A DNA stretch of 64,000 nt from Streptomyces sp. NRRL F-6492 (lineage in GTDB: Bacteria > Actinomycetota > Actinomycetes > Streptomycetales > Streptomycetaceae): assembly GCF_001280125.1 (NCBI RefSeq), contig NZ_LGEG01000241.1, positions 1 to 64,000 on the forward strand. Direction: 5' to 3'. The notes below the pieces were generated by a model. The model saw only the letters and a program-made list of their open reading frames with translations, was not told the DNA's origin and searched no databases. Shown piece by piece: positions 55,618-63,791 of the stretch. The position numbers were made by a program, and so were the translations under genes. Position 1 is the stretch's first letter, and each line of letters opens with the position of its first letter.

Positions 55618-56325
55618 ATGCTTGTCGCCGCAGCCGTCTGCCCCTGTCCGCCGCTCCTCGTGCCCGAGGTCGCGACCGGCGCCGCCCCCGAGCTGGACGC
55701 CGTGCGGGCCGCCTGCGCGGACGCCGTCGGGCTGCTCGCCGCCGCCCGCCCGGACCGGCTGTACGTCGTCGGGCCCGCGGACGGCGGCGCGGACGGCGTC
55801 TTCCCGGCCGGTGCCACGGGCTCCTTCGCCGGATTCGGCGTCGACCTCTCCGTACGCCTCGGCGACGGACCGGCCGGCGACCGCCCCCTCCCCGTCTCCC
55901 TCGCCGTCGGGGCCTGGCTCCTCGACCGGGCCGGCTGGGCCGGCGCGCCCGTCGAGGGCCTGGCCGTGGGGGACGATGCTCCTGCCGGGGACTGCGCCGG
56001 GACCGGCCGCGAGCTCGCCGCCTCCGCCGGGCGCGTCGCCCTCCTCGTGATGGGCGACGGCAGCGCCTGCCGGACCGTGAAGGCCCCCGGCTACCTCGAC
56101 GAGCGGGCCGCCGGCTTCGACGCGGAGGCCGTCCGCGCCCTCGCCGGGGCCGACGCCCCCGCGCTGCTCGCCCTCGACGCGCGGCTCGCGCACGAGCTGA
56201 AGGCGTCCGGCCGGGCCCCCTGGCAGGTCCTCGCGGGCGCCGCCGAGGGCGCCGGACTCGACGGCAGGCTGCTCCACGAGGACGACCCCTACGGGGTGGA
56301 GTACGTCGTCGCCGCCTGGTCCTGA
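55618..56325 (+). CDS. LigB-like (class III extradiol dioxygenase subunit B fold) protein
   Basis: A 235-aa protein related to the LigB/MEMO superfamily, starting MLVAAAVCPCPPLLVPEVA. In active ring-cleaving enzymes this strand carries a metal-binding His before Pro-Pro; here the position is Cys (CPCPPLL). Later parts (VALLVMGDGSACRTVKAPGYLDERAAGFD, DPYGVEYVVAAW) keep the fold. Dioxygenase activity is therefore doubtful. The ATG at 55618 has AAGGTG 7 nt upstream; the upstream frame is rejected. It lies between miaB and miaA. Confidence 0.75.
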   Translation: MLVAAAVCPCPPLLVPEVATGAAPELDAVRAACADAVGLLAAARPDRLYVVGPADGGADGVFPAGATGSFAGFGVDLSVRLGDGPAGDRPLPVSLAVGAWLLDRAGWAGAPVEGLAVGDDAPAGDCAGTGRELAASAGRVALLVMGDGSACRTVKAPGYLDERAAGFDAEAVRALAGADAPALLALDARLAHELKASGRAPWQVLAGAAEGAGLDGRLLHEDDPYGVEYVVAAWS

Positions 56326-56335
56326 GCGGCCCCGG

Positions 56336-56695
56336 AAAGCATCCCGGGCACGACGACGGCGGCGGAGTCACTCCACCGCCGGTCCCGGGCGTGCCAGGGG
56401 TGCCGGGCGTGCCAGGGGTTCCGGGGGTCCCAGGGGTGCCGGGGGTGCCAGGCGTCCCGCCGGTCCCGGTCCCCGGAGCGCCGCCGTCCTTGTGACCCAT
56501 CCGGTCGATGGCTTCCTTCGCCTTGCCCGTACCGGAATGGATCTTGTCGCTGTACTTGCCCTTGGTCCTCTCGTCGACCACCTTCGCCGCCTTGTCCAGG
56601 CCCTGGTCGATCTTCCCGCCGTGCTGCTGCGCGAGATCGGCGACCTTGTCCTTGGCCGGGGCGAGCTTGGCCTTCAGCGAATCCAGGAGACCCAT
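56336..56695 (-). CDS. Rv0909-type antitoxin-like protein; 3' end unresolved
   Basis: From the ATG at 56695 the protein begins MGLLDSLKAKLAPAKDKVAD and continues as the small helical antitoxin-like family (DLAQQHGGKIDQGLDKAAKVV, then SGTGKAKEAIDRMGHKDGG, ~1-68). A collagen-like (GTP)n run (~72-104) and a Pro/Ser segment follow. The frame then meets no stop and continues antisense through the LigB-like gene to 55616, which cannot be right. The end given here is only the last position before that gene. An indel in or after the repeat, or a lost stop, is likely. AAGGTG precedes the ATG. No toxin partner is evident. Confidence 0.55.
56397..56459. repeat. Imperfect 9/18-bp repeat encoding Gly-Thr-Pro
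   Basis: Repeated GGGGTGCC(A/G)GGCGT and GGGGTTCCGGGGGTCCC units encode a GTPGTP run on the minus strand. Such runs change length by slippage and are prone to sequencing error. Confidence 0.75.
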
Positions 56696-57050
56696 GGGGC
56701 ACCTTCCCTCCGCGGACCCCACGGGTCCGTCCTCGTGTCCTGCCCCCAGCGCCCGGGGGCCTGCCTACGCGCCTTCGGCCGCCTCGGCGCCCTCCGTACG
56801 GTCCGCGTTCCCGCTCTTCTCCGAAGAACGCGCGACCGCGTCCGTCTTCTTGCGCCGCCGGACAGGCCCTGAGGCGAGAACCTATGGCAAAACCTTGCCA
56901 AAACACCCATACCGAATCCTCAGCCTACTCGGAGGGAGGGGTCCCCGCGACGACCGACGGCCGCACGCCGCGTACGGCGCAACGAGGCCGGCCGGGGCCC
57001 GTCACGCAGCTCGTTCGGGGACGGGCCCGGAGGTTTGCGAGACTGGGGCG
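56696..57050. other. Intergenic region upstream of miaA and the antitoxin-like gene
   Basis: 355 bp. It contains an unusually A/T-rich stretch at 56881-56920 with the inverted repeat listed separately, short GC hairpins near 56715-56730 and 56745-56765, and GAGACT (57039-57044) as a -10 box for leaderless miaA. No gene is supported. Confidence 0.55.
56885..56900. promoter_or_regulatory. TGGCAA-N4-TTGCCA inverted repeat
   Basis: TGGCAA-AACC-TTGCCA is a perfect 6-bp palindrome inside the only A-rich patch of this region. It is 190 bp from the antitoxin-like start and 150 bp from miaA. It looks like a repressor site, but no cognate regulator is nearby. Confidence 0.4.
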
Positions 57051-57989
57051 GTGAGAAGCGCAGCTCCCGCCCCGCGGGTCATCGCCGTCGTCGGCCCCAC
57101 GGCAGCCGGAAAGTCCGATCTGGGTGTCTTCCTGGCCCAGCAGCTCGGGGGCGAGGTCGTCAACGCCGACTCGATGCAGCTGTACCGGGGGATGGACATC
57201 GGGACCGCCAAACTGGCGCTCGACGAGCGCGGCGGCGTCCCGCACCACCTCCTCGACATCTGGGACGTCACCGAGGCCGCCAGCGTCGCCGAGTACCAGC
57301 GCCTCGCCCGCGCCGAGATCGACCGGCTGCTCGCCGCCGGCCGCACCCCGGTCCTCGTCGGCGGTTCCGGCCTCTACGTGCGGGGGGCCGTCGACGCCCT
57401 GGAGTTCCCCGGCACCGACCCCGCCGTCCGGGCCCGCCTGGAGGCCGAGCTCGACGAGCGCGGCCCCGGCGTCCTGCACGCCCGGCTCGCCGCGGCCGAC
57501 CCGGAGGCCGCCCGCGCGATCCTGCCCGGCAACGGACGCCGCATCGTCCGGGCCCTCGAAGTGATCGAGATCACCGGCAAGCCCTTCACCGCCAACCTCC
57601 CCGGCCCCGACTCCGTCTACGACACCGTCCAGATCGGCGTCGACGTGGCCCGCCCCGAACTCGACGAACGGATCACCACGCGCGTGGACCGGATGTGGGA
57701 GGCCGGCCTCGTCGACGAGGTGCGCGCCCTGGAGGCGCGGGGACTGCGCGAGGGCCGCACCGCCGCCCGCGCCCTCGGCTACCAGCAGGTCCTCGCGGCG
57801 CTCGCGGGGGAGTGCACCGAGGACGAGGCGCGCGCCGAGACCGTCCGGGCCACCAAGCGTTTCGCCCGCCGCCAGGACTCGTGGTTCCGCCGCGACCCGC
57901 GCGTGCACTGGCTCAGCGGGGCCGCCGAGCACCGGAGGGAACTCCCGCGAGAGGCGCTGTCGTTGGTCGAACGAGCGGTTACAGCCTGA
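57051..57989 (+). CDS. miaA: MiaA: tRNA dimethylallyltransferase
   Basis: A 312-aa enzyme that transfers a dimethylallyl group to A37 of tRNAs reading UNN codons. The P-loop is GPTAAGKS, followed by the DSMQLYRGMDIGTAK substrate motif, GGSGLYVRGAVDAL, and RRQDSWFRRDPRVHW near the C-terminus. GAGACT (57039-57044) ends 6 nt before the GTG, so the mRNA is probably leaderless. It supplies the substrate for MiaB. Confidence 0.95.
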   Translation: MRSAAPAPRVIAVVGPTAAGKSDLGVFLAQQLGGEVVNADSMQLYRGMDIGTAKLALDERGGVPHHLLDIWDVTEAASVAEYQRLARAEIDRLLAAGRTPVLVGGSGLYVRGAVDALEFPGTDPAVRARLEAELDERGPGVLHARLAAADPEAARAILPGNGRRIVRALEVIEITGKPFTANLPGPDSVYDTVQIGVDVARPELDERITTRVDRMWEAGLVDEVRALEARGLREGRTAARALGYQQVLAALAGECTEDEARAETVRATKRFARRQDSWFRRDPRVHWLSGAAEHRRELPREALSLVERAVTA

Positions 57990-58097
57990 TCACGTGATGG
58001 CATCGGGACGCACTGCCCGTCATTCCGGCGGGCGGGAGCGTGCCATCATCGAGCATCGATCGACCAAGTGGAGTCCGAGTGGGGAGGGCGCGTGGCG

Positions 58098-58619
58098 ATG
58101 GAGGCCGGCCCTCGCGACAGAGAACAGCACGAAGCGTTCCTGGGCGACCCGACGGCGGGCCCGTCGGGTGAGACCCCGGGCCGTCCCGGGCATCCGGTGG
58201 ACGACGCTCCGGTCGGGACCCCGGGACTGACCCCGGACGGGCCCGACGACGCGGTCGGCACCGCCGTCGAGGTGGACGCCGACGAGGTCGAGGTCGAGCT
58301 GCGCCCCCAGCGGCGGCTGCGGATCTGGCAGCTGGCCCCGATCGTGGGCCTCGCCGCCGTCGGCTCGCTGATGTTCGCCTTCCCGCTCGCCTTCGGCTCC
58401 GGGGACGGCGGCGCCGTCGTCGCCATGCTCGGCCTGCTCATCAGCTCCTGCGCGGCGGGCTGGGGCGTCATGGCCGCCCGCAAGGTCGGCCACACCTGGC
58501 CCGGGCTCCCGGCGCGCGGCTCCGGCGAGCGCCCGGACTGGCGCGTCCTCGCCCTGTACGTGGCGACCATCGGGGCCCTGGTGACCCTCGCGGTCTGGCG
58601 CGTGGCCCGCCTCCGCTGA
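58098..58619 (+). CDS. Hypothetical membrane protein between miaA and dapF
   Basis: A 173-aa protein. The first ~70 residues are acidic and Pro/Gly-rich, and three hydrophobic segments follow (~82-105 IWQLAPIVGLAAVGSLMFAFPLAF, ~109-130, ~150-168). It is conserved at this position in Streptomyces as far as I recall; function unknown. The ATG at 58098 has GGAGGG 9 nt upstream; GTG codons at 58092 and 58068 are alternatives. Confidence 0.7.
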   Translation: MEAGPRDREQHEAFLGDPTAGPSGETPGRPGHPVDDAPVGTPGLTPDGPDDAVGTAVEVDADEVEVELRPQRRLRIWQLAPIVGLAAVGSLMFAFPLAFGSGDGGAVVAMLGLLISSCAAGWGVMAARKVGHTWPGLPARGSGERPDWRVLALYVATIGALVTLAVWRVARLR

Positions 58620-58703
58620 CCCCCCGCCGGGGCCGGTAGCCGATCCTCCGGCACGGCACCGGTCCCGTACGCGCCCGCGTGCCCGCCCCGTACAGTTGAT
58701 CTC

Positions 58704-59621
58704 GTGACCAGCACGCAGACCTCCCCGCTCCGTTTCCTCAAGGGCCACGGCACCGAGAACGACTTCGTGATCGTCCCCGACGCGGAGAACGCCCTCGACC
58801 TGCCCCCCGCCGCCGTCGCCCGGCTCTGCGACCGGCGGGCCGGCATCGGGGGCGACGGGCTGCTGCACGTCGTGCGCAGCGCCGCCCACCCCGAGGCCCG
58901 GCACCTGGCCGACGAGGCCGAGTGGTTCATGGACTACCGCAACGCCGACGGCTCGGTCGCCGAGATGTGCGGCAACGGGGTCCGGGTCTTCGCCCGCTAC
59001 CTGGAGCACGCCGGACACGTCACCGCCGGCGAGGTGGCCGTCGCCACCCGCGGCGGGGTCAAGCGCGTCCACCTCGACAAGGACGGCTCCGTCACCGTGG
59101 CCATGGGCCGCGCGGTCCTCCCCGGGGCCGCCGCCACGATCACCGTCGACGGCCGCAGCTGGCCCTCCCGCAACGTCAACATGGGCAACCCCCACGCGGT
59201 CGCCTTCGTCGAGGACCTCGACCACGCCGGGACCCTGTTCACCGAGCCCGCCTACGCGCCCGCCTCGGTCTACCCGGACGGGGTCAACATCGAGTTCGTC
59301 GTCGACCGGGGCCCCCGCCACGTCGCCATGCGGGTCCACGAGCGCGGCGCCGCCGAGACCCGCTCCTGCGGCACCGGCGCGTGCGCCGTCGCCGTCGCCG
59401 CCGCCCGCCGGGACGGCGCCGACCCCGCGGAGACCGGCACCCCCGTCACGTACACCGTCGACGTCCTCGGCGGGACCCTGGTCATCACCGAGCACCCCGA
59501 CGGGCGGATCGACATGACCGGCCCGGCCGTCATCGTCGCCGAGGGCACCCTCGACCCGGCCTGGCTCGCAGAGGCTCCCGCGAACGCCGCAGGCCCCGGA
59601 ATCGAAACTGTCAACGACTGA
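58704..59621 (+). CDS. dapF: DapF: diaminopimelate epimerase
   Basis: A 305-aa PLP-independent epimerase that converts LL- to meso-diaminopimelate. Meso-DAP is the lysine precursor; Streptomyces walls carry LL-DAP. The two catalytic cysteines are in MCGNGVRVFARY and RSCGTGACAVAVAA. The substrate loop NVNMGNPHAVAFVED and start FLKGHGTENDFVIVPD are intact. TACAGT (58691-58696) ends 7 nt before the GTG, a leaderless arrangement. Confidence 0.96.
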   Translation: MTSTQTSPLRFLKGHGTENDFVIVPDAENALDLPPAAVARLCDRRAGIGGDGLLHVVRSAAHPEARHLADEAEWFMDYRNADGSVAEMCGNGVRVFARYLEHAGHVTAGEVAVATRGGVKRVHLDKDGSVTVAMGRAVLPGAAATITVDGRSWPSRNVNMGNPHAVAFVEDLDHAGTLFTEPAYAPASVYPDGVNIEFVVDRGPRHVAMRVHERGAAETRSCGTGACAVAVAAARRDGADPAETGTPVTYTVDVLGGTLVITEHPDGRIDMTGPAVIVAEGTLDPAWLAEAPANAAGPGIETVND

Positions 59622-59758
59622 ATCATCGCTCGAATGGGTGATCCGATTCACGCTGAGCGAGAGCGTGACTGCGCCGCGTGGTGGGGTCGGTAGCATCAAG
59701 CACCGGCCCCCGGGCACGCCTGGCCCGCCCACCGCCGGTCTGTCGCCGGAGGTGCCCC

Positions 59759-61954
59759 ATGAGCGCAGAGGCCACCAACCCTGTGAGCGCGGCGGACGAC
59801 GCCGCCACCGACGTGACCGTCCGCAGACGCGGACGCGCCCGTATCGACCTGCGCCGGCTCGGCCGCGCCGCCCTGCTCGGCGCCACCGCCGGACCGGCCC
59901 CCCGTGACCGGCTGCCCGACGCCATCGGCCACGTGGCCGAGGCGCACCGCGCCCACCACCCCGAGGCCGACCTGACGGTGCTGCGCCGGGCGTACGTGCT
60001 GGCCGAGTCCTCGCACCGCGGCCAGTTCCGCAAGAGCGGCGAGCCGTACATCACCCACCCGCTCGCGGTCACCCTCATCCTGGCCGAACTCGGCGCCGAG
60101 ACCACCACCCTGACCGCCTCCCTCCTCCACGACACCGTCGAGGACACCGAGGTGACCCTCGATCAGGTGCGCCGCGAGTTCGGCGACGAGGTCGCCTACC
60201 TCGTCGACGGCGTCACCAAGGTCGAGAAGATCGACTACGGCGCCGCCGCCGAACCCGAGACCTTCCGCAAGATGCTCGTCGCCACCGGCAACGACGTCCG
60301 GGTCATGTCGATCAAGCTCGCCGACCGCCTCCACAACATGCGCACCCTCGGCGTGATGCGCCCCGAGAAACAGGCCCGGATCGCCCGGGTCACCCGGGAC
60401 GTCCTCATCCCGCTCGCGGAACGGCTCGGCGTCCAGGCCCTCAAGACCGAGCTGGAGGACCTGGTCTTCGCCATCCTCCACCCCGAGGAGTACGAGACCA
60501 CGCGCGCGCTCATCGCCGCCCACCCGCACGCCCCCGACGCGCTCGGCGCCGTCGCGGAGCAGGTCGACGCCGTCCTGCGCGAGGCGGGCATCGGCGCCGA
60601 GGTCCTCGTCAGGCCCCGGCACTTCGTCTCCGTCCACCGCGTCCGCCTCAAGCGCGGCGAGCTGCGCGGCTGCGACTTCGGCCGGCTCCTCGTGCTCGTC
60701 GCCGAGGACGCCGACTGCTACGGGGTCCTCGGCGAGCTGCACACCTGCTTCACCCCGGTGATCTCCGAGTTCAAGGACTTCATCGCGGCGCCCAAGTTCA
60801 ACCTGTACCAGTCCCTGCACACCGCCGTCGCCGCCCCCGACGGGGCCGTGGCCGAGGTCCTCATCCGGACCCACCGGATGCACAGGGTCGCGGAGGCCGG
60901 GGTCGTCGCCCTCGGCAACCCCCACGGGGGCCAGGAACCGGCCGAGCCGCCGGAGGGCACGGCGCCCGAGGACGGCGAGCGCGTCGACCCCACCCGGCCC
61001 GGCTGGCTCTCCCGCCTCCTCGACTGGCAGCAGTCCGCCCCCGACCCGGACACCTTCTGGACCTCCCTGCGCGCCGACCTCGCCGAGGACGACGAGATCA
61101 CCGTCTTCCGCGCCGACGGCAGCGCCCCCGGCACGATCAGCCTGCCCGCCGGCGCCAGCTGCGTCGACGCCGCCTACGCCCAGTACGGAGAGGCCGCCCA
61201 CTCCTGTCTCGGCGCCCGCGTCAACGGGCGCCTCGCCCCGCTGAGCACCGTCCTGGGCGACGGCGACACCGTCCAGCTGCTGCTCGCCCAGGACCCCGTG
61301 TCCGGCCCGTCCCCGGAGTGGCTGGACCACGCCCGCACCCCCGCCGCCCGGATCGCCATCACCGAATGGCTGCGGGCCCATCCCGAGAGCGCCGCGCCCG
61401 CCGCCCCCCGGCTCCCGTCGCCGCCGCAGTCCCCGCCCCCGGCCGAGCCCCGTCCGGCCGCCGACCGCCGCCCCGGCGCCGAACTCCACGCCGACCTGGA
61501 CGGGGAGCGGCCCGCCGCCGTCCGGCCCGCCGGGTGCTGCACCCCCGTACCCCCCGACGAGATCACCGGCTTCCTGGTGCGCGGCGGATCGGTCACCGTC
61601 CACCGCTCCGGCTGCGCCTCCGCCGACGCCATGCGCCGGGTCGGCCGCGCCCCCGTCGCCGTCCGCTGGGGCGACACCGCCCAGGGCAGGGTCACCCTCG
61701 TCGCCGAGTCCTTCGGCCGCCCCGGGCTCCTCGCCGACCTCACCGAGGCCATCGCCGCCGCCGGGGCCGCGGTCGTCTCCGCGACCGTCGAGCCGCCCAG
61801 CGAGCAGCGGGTCCGCCACACGTACACCCTCCACCTCCCCGACGCGGCGGAGCTCCCCGCCCTCATGCGGGCCATGCGGGACGTGCCCGGGGTGTACGAC
61901 GTGAGCCGCGCCCGCCACCGCGCGTCACCCCGCCCCCGCCCGCGCCGGGCGTGA
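59759..61954 (+). CDS. rshA: RshA: RelA/SpoT-family (p)ppGpp enzyme
   Basis: A 731-aa RSH protein. The hydrolase domain (~70-240) has HD-type motifs FRKSGEPYITHPLAV, SLLHDTVEDTEVT and KLADRLHNMRTLGVM, so hydrolysis is likely. The synthetase region (~270-400) is divergent: the usual RPK-x-YSIYQKM is VRPRHFVSVHRVRL and the AAHW-x-YK block is VALGNPHGG, although KDFIAAPKFNLYQSLHT and the IRT-x-x-MH stretch remain. TGS (~450-510) and ACT (~650-720) domains follow. From memory S. coelicolor RshA is the second RSH beside RelA. The ATG at 59759 has GGAGGTG close upstream. Confidence 0.9.
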   Translation: MSAEATNPVSAADDAATDVTVRRRGRARIDLRRLGRAALLGATAGPAPRDRLPDAIGHVAEAHRAHHPEADLTVLRRAYVLAESSHRGQFRKSGEPYITHPLAVTLILAELGAETTTLTASLLHDTVEDTEVTLDQVRREFGDEVAYLVDGVTKVEKIDYGAAAEPETFRKMLVATGNDVRVMSIKLADRLHNMRTLGVMRPEKQARIARVTRDVLIPLAERLGVQALKTELEDLVFAILHPEEYETTRALIAAHPHAPDALGAVAEQVDAVLREAGIGAEVLVRPRHFVSVHRVRLKRGELRGCDFGRLLVLVAEDADCYGVLGELHTCFTPVISEFKDFIAAPKFNLYQSLHTAVAAPDGAVAEVLIRTHRMHRVAEAGVVALGNPHGGQEPAEPPEGTAPEDGERVDPTRPGWLSRLLDWQQSAPDPDTFWTSLRADLAEDDEITVFRADGSAPGTISLPAGASCVDAAYAQYGEAAHSCLGARVNGRLAPLSTVLGDGDTVQLLLAQDPVSGPSPEWLDHARTPAARIAITEWLRAHPESAAPAAPRLPSPPQSPPPAEPRPAADRRPGAELHADLDGERPAAVRPAGCCTPVPPDEITGFLVRGGSVTVHRSGCASADAMRRVGRAPVAVRWGDTAQGRVTLVAESFGRPGLLADLTEAIAAAGAAVVSATVEPPSEQRVRHTYTLHLPDAAELPALMRAMRDVPGVYDVSRARHRASPRPRPRRA

Positions 61955-62114
61955 CGGGACGCAACCGTGACCGGACGGGACGGACGTACGGGGGAGGGGA
62001 CCGGCACGTGCCCCCGGGCGTGACCCCCTTCGGGTGGCGGGCGGGCGAGCCGTCCGGGCGTGCGGCGAAAGCCCTGGTAGCCGTAGGTCCAGTCCTCCGG
62101 AAAGGCCCTGGTCC

Positions 62115-63626
62115 ATGCCGTTCGCCCGTTTCCCCGTGCCGTTCGACCACACCTCCCCGCCCCGCTCCCGGTGGCTCCGCTCCGCCGCCCTGGTCGCCTC
62201 CTCGGCCGGGCTCGTCGCCGCCTCCCTGCCCGCCCCCGCGCCGCTCGGCATCGGCGACCCGCTCTTCCCGCACCTCGGCAACCCGGGCTACGACGTCCTC
62301 GCGTACACCCTCGACGTCGCCTACCCCGGCGTGAACACCGAGCCGCTCTCCGCCGTCACCCGGATCGACGCGCTCGCCACCGACGACCTGGAGCGGATCA
62401 ACCTCGACTTCACCCACGGCGAGGTCTCCGCCGTGACCGTCGACGGCCGGCCCGCCGCGTACACCAGCCGCGGCGAGGACCTGGTCGTCACCCCCGCCGC
62501 GCCCGTCGGCGCGGGCGAACCGGTCCGGATCACCGTCACCCACACCAGCGACCCCTCGGGCCCCGCCGACACCGGCGGCTGGGTCCGCACCGGCGACGGC
62601 CTCGCCATGGCCAACCAGGCCGACGCCGCCCACCGGGTCTTCCCGTCCAACGACCACCCGGCGGACAAGGCGTACTTCACCTTCCGGATCACCGTCCCCG
62701 ACGGGCTCACCGCCGTCGCCAACGGACTGCCCGCCGGCCGCGTTCGCCACGGCTCCACCACCACCTGGACCTACCGCACCCGCCACCCCATGGCCACCGA
62801 GCTCGCCCAGGTCTCCATCGGCCGCTCCGCCGTCGTCCACCGCGCGGGCCCCCACGGGCTGCCCCTGCGGGACGTGGTGCCCACCGCCGACCGGGAGCTC
62901 CTGGAGCCCTGGCTCCGCAGGACGCCGGGGCACGTGGAGTGGATGGAGCGGCAGGTCGGCCCGTACCCCTTCGAGACGTACGGCGTGCTCGTCGCCGACG
63001 CCACCACGGGCTTCGAGCTGGAGACCCAGACCCTCTCGCTCTTCGAGCGCCGCCTCTTCACGCAGCCGGGCCTCCCCGAGTGGTACGTCGACTCGATCAT
63101 GGTCCACGAGCTGGCCCACCAGTGGTTCGGCAACAGCGTCTCGCCCCGCAGCTGGTCCGACCTGTGGCTCAACGAGGGACACGCCAGCTGGTACGAGGCC
63201 CTGTACGCCGAGGAGACCGGCGGCCGGTCCCTGGAGCGGCGCATGAAGGCCGCCTACGCCGCCTCCGACGGCTGGCGGGCGGCCGGCGGGCCCCCGGCCG
63301 CCCCCGAGCCCCCCTCGCCGGACCACAAGATCAGCCTCTTCCGGCCCGTCGTCTACGACGGCAGCTCCCTCGTCCTCTACGCGCTCCGCCAGGAGATCGG
63401 CACCGACGCCTTCCGGCGCCTGGAGCGGGCCTGGGTCGCCCGGTACCGCGACGGGAACGCCACCACCGCCGACTTCGTCGCCCTGGCCGGCCGCACCGCC
63501 GGACGCGACCTCACCGGCTTCCTCAAGGACTGGCTGTACGCGGAGAAGACCCCGCCCATGCCCGGACACCCGGACTGGCGCAGCGACCCTGCCGGGGGCG
63601 CGGGAAGGGCCCCGAAGGCCGGATGA
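62115..63626 (+). CDS. M1-family zinc metallopeptidase (aminopeptidase N-like), secreted
   Basis: A 503-aa protein. An N-terminal signal-type region (basic start, hydrophobic SAALVASSAGLVAASL, then PAPAP) indicates export. The zinc site is MVHELAHQWFGN (HExxH) with WLNEGHASW supplying the distal Glu. The substrate loop is GFELETQTLSLF in place of GAMEN. The C-terminal helical domain is short, as in other actinobacterial secreted M1 enzymes. The ATG at 62115 has GGAAAGG about 10 nt upstream. It lies between rshA and hflX. Confidence 0.88.
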   Translation: MPFARFPVPFDHTSPPRSRWLRSAALVASSAGLVAASLPAPAPLGIGDPLFPHLGNPGYDVLAYTLDVAYPGVNTEPLSAVTRIDALATDDLERINLDFTHGEVSAVTVDGRPAAYTSRGEDLVVTPAAPVGAGEPVRITVTHTSDPSGPADTGGWVRTGDGLAMANQADAAHRVFPSNDHPADKAYFTFRITVPDGLTAVANGLPAGRVRHGSTTTWTYRTRHPMATELAQVSIGRSAVVHRAGPHGLPLRDVVPTADRELLEPWLRRTPGHVEWMERQVGPYPFETYGVLVADATTGFELETQTLSLFERRLFTQPGLPEWYVDSIMVHELAHQWFGNSVSPRSWSDLWLNEGHASWYEALYAEETGGRSLERRMKAAYAASDGWRAAGGPPAAPEPPSPDHKISLFRPVVYDGSSLVLYALRQEIGTDAFRRLERAWVARYRDGNATTADFVALAGRTAGRDLTGFLKDWLYAEKTPPMPGHPDWRSDPAGGAGRAPKAG

Positions 63627-63791
63627 CCGGGTGACGGGCCCGCCGGGCGCCCCCGAAACCCGGATGACGGGCCCCGGCGGACCGTGTCACCATCGTCCGG
63701 TCGGCGGCGCGGCCGGGGTGCGGGAATCTTCCGGCACCCGTGCGCGTTGTCACCGGCACACACTCTTTCTCTCCTCAGACGTAAGGATCCA

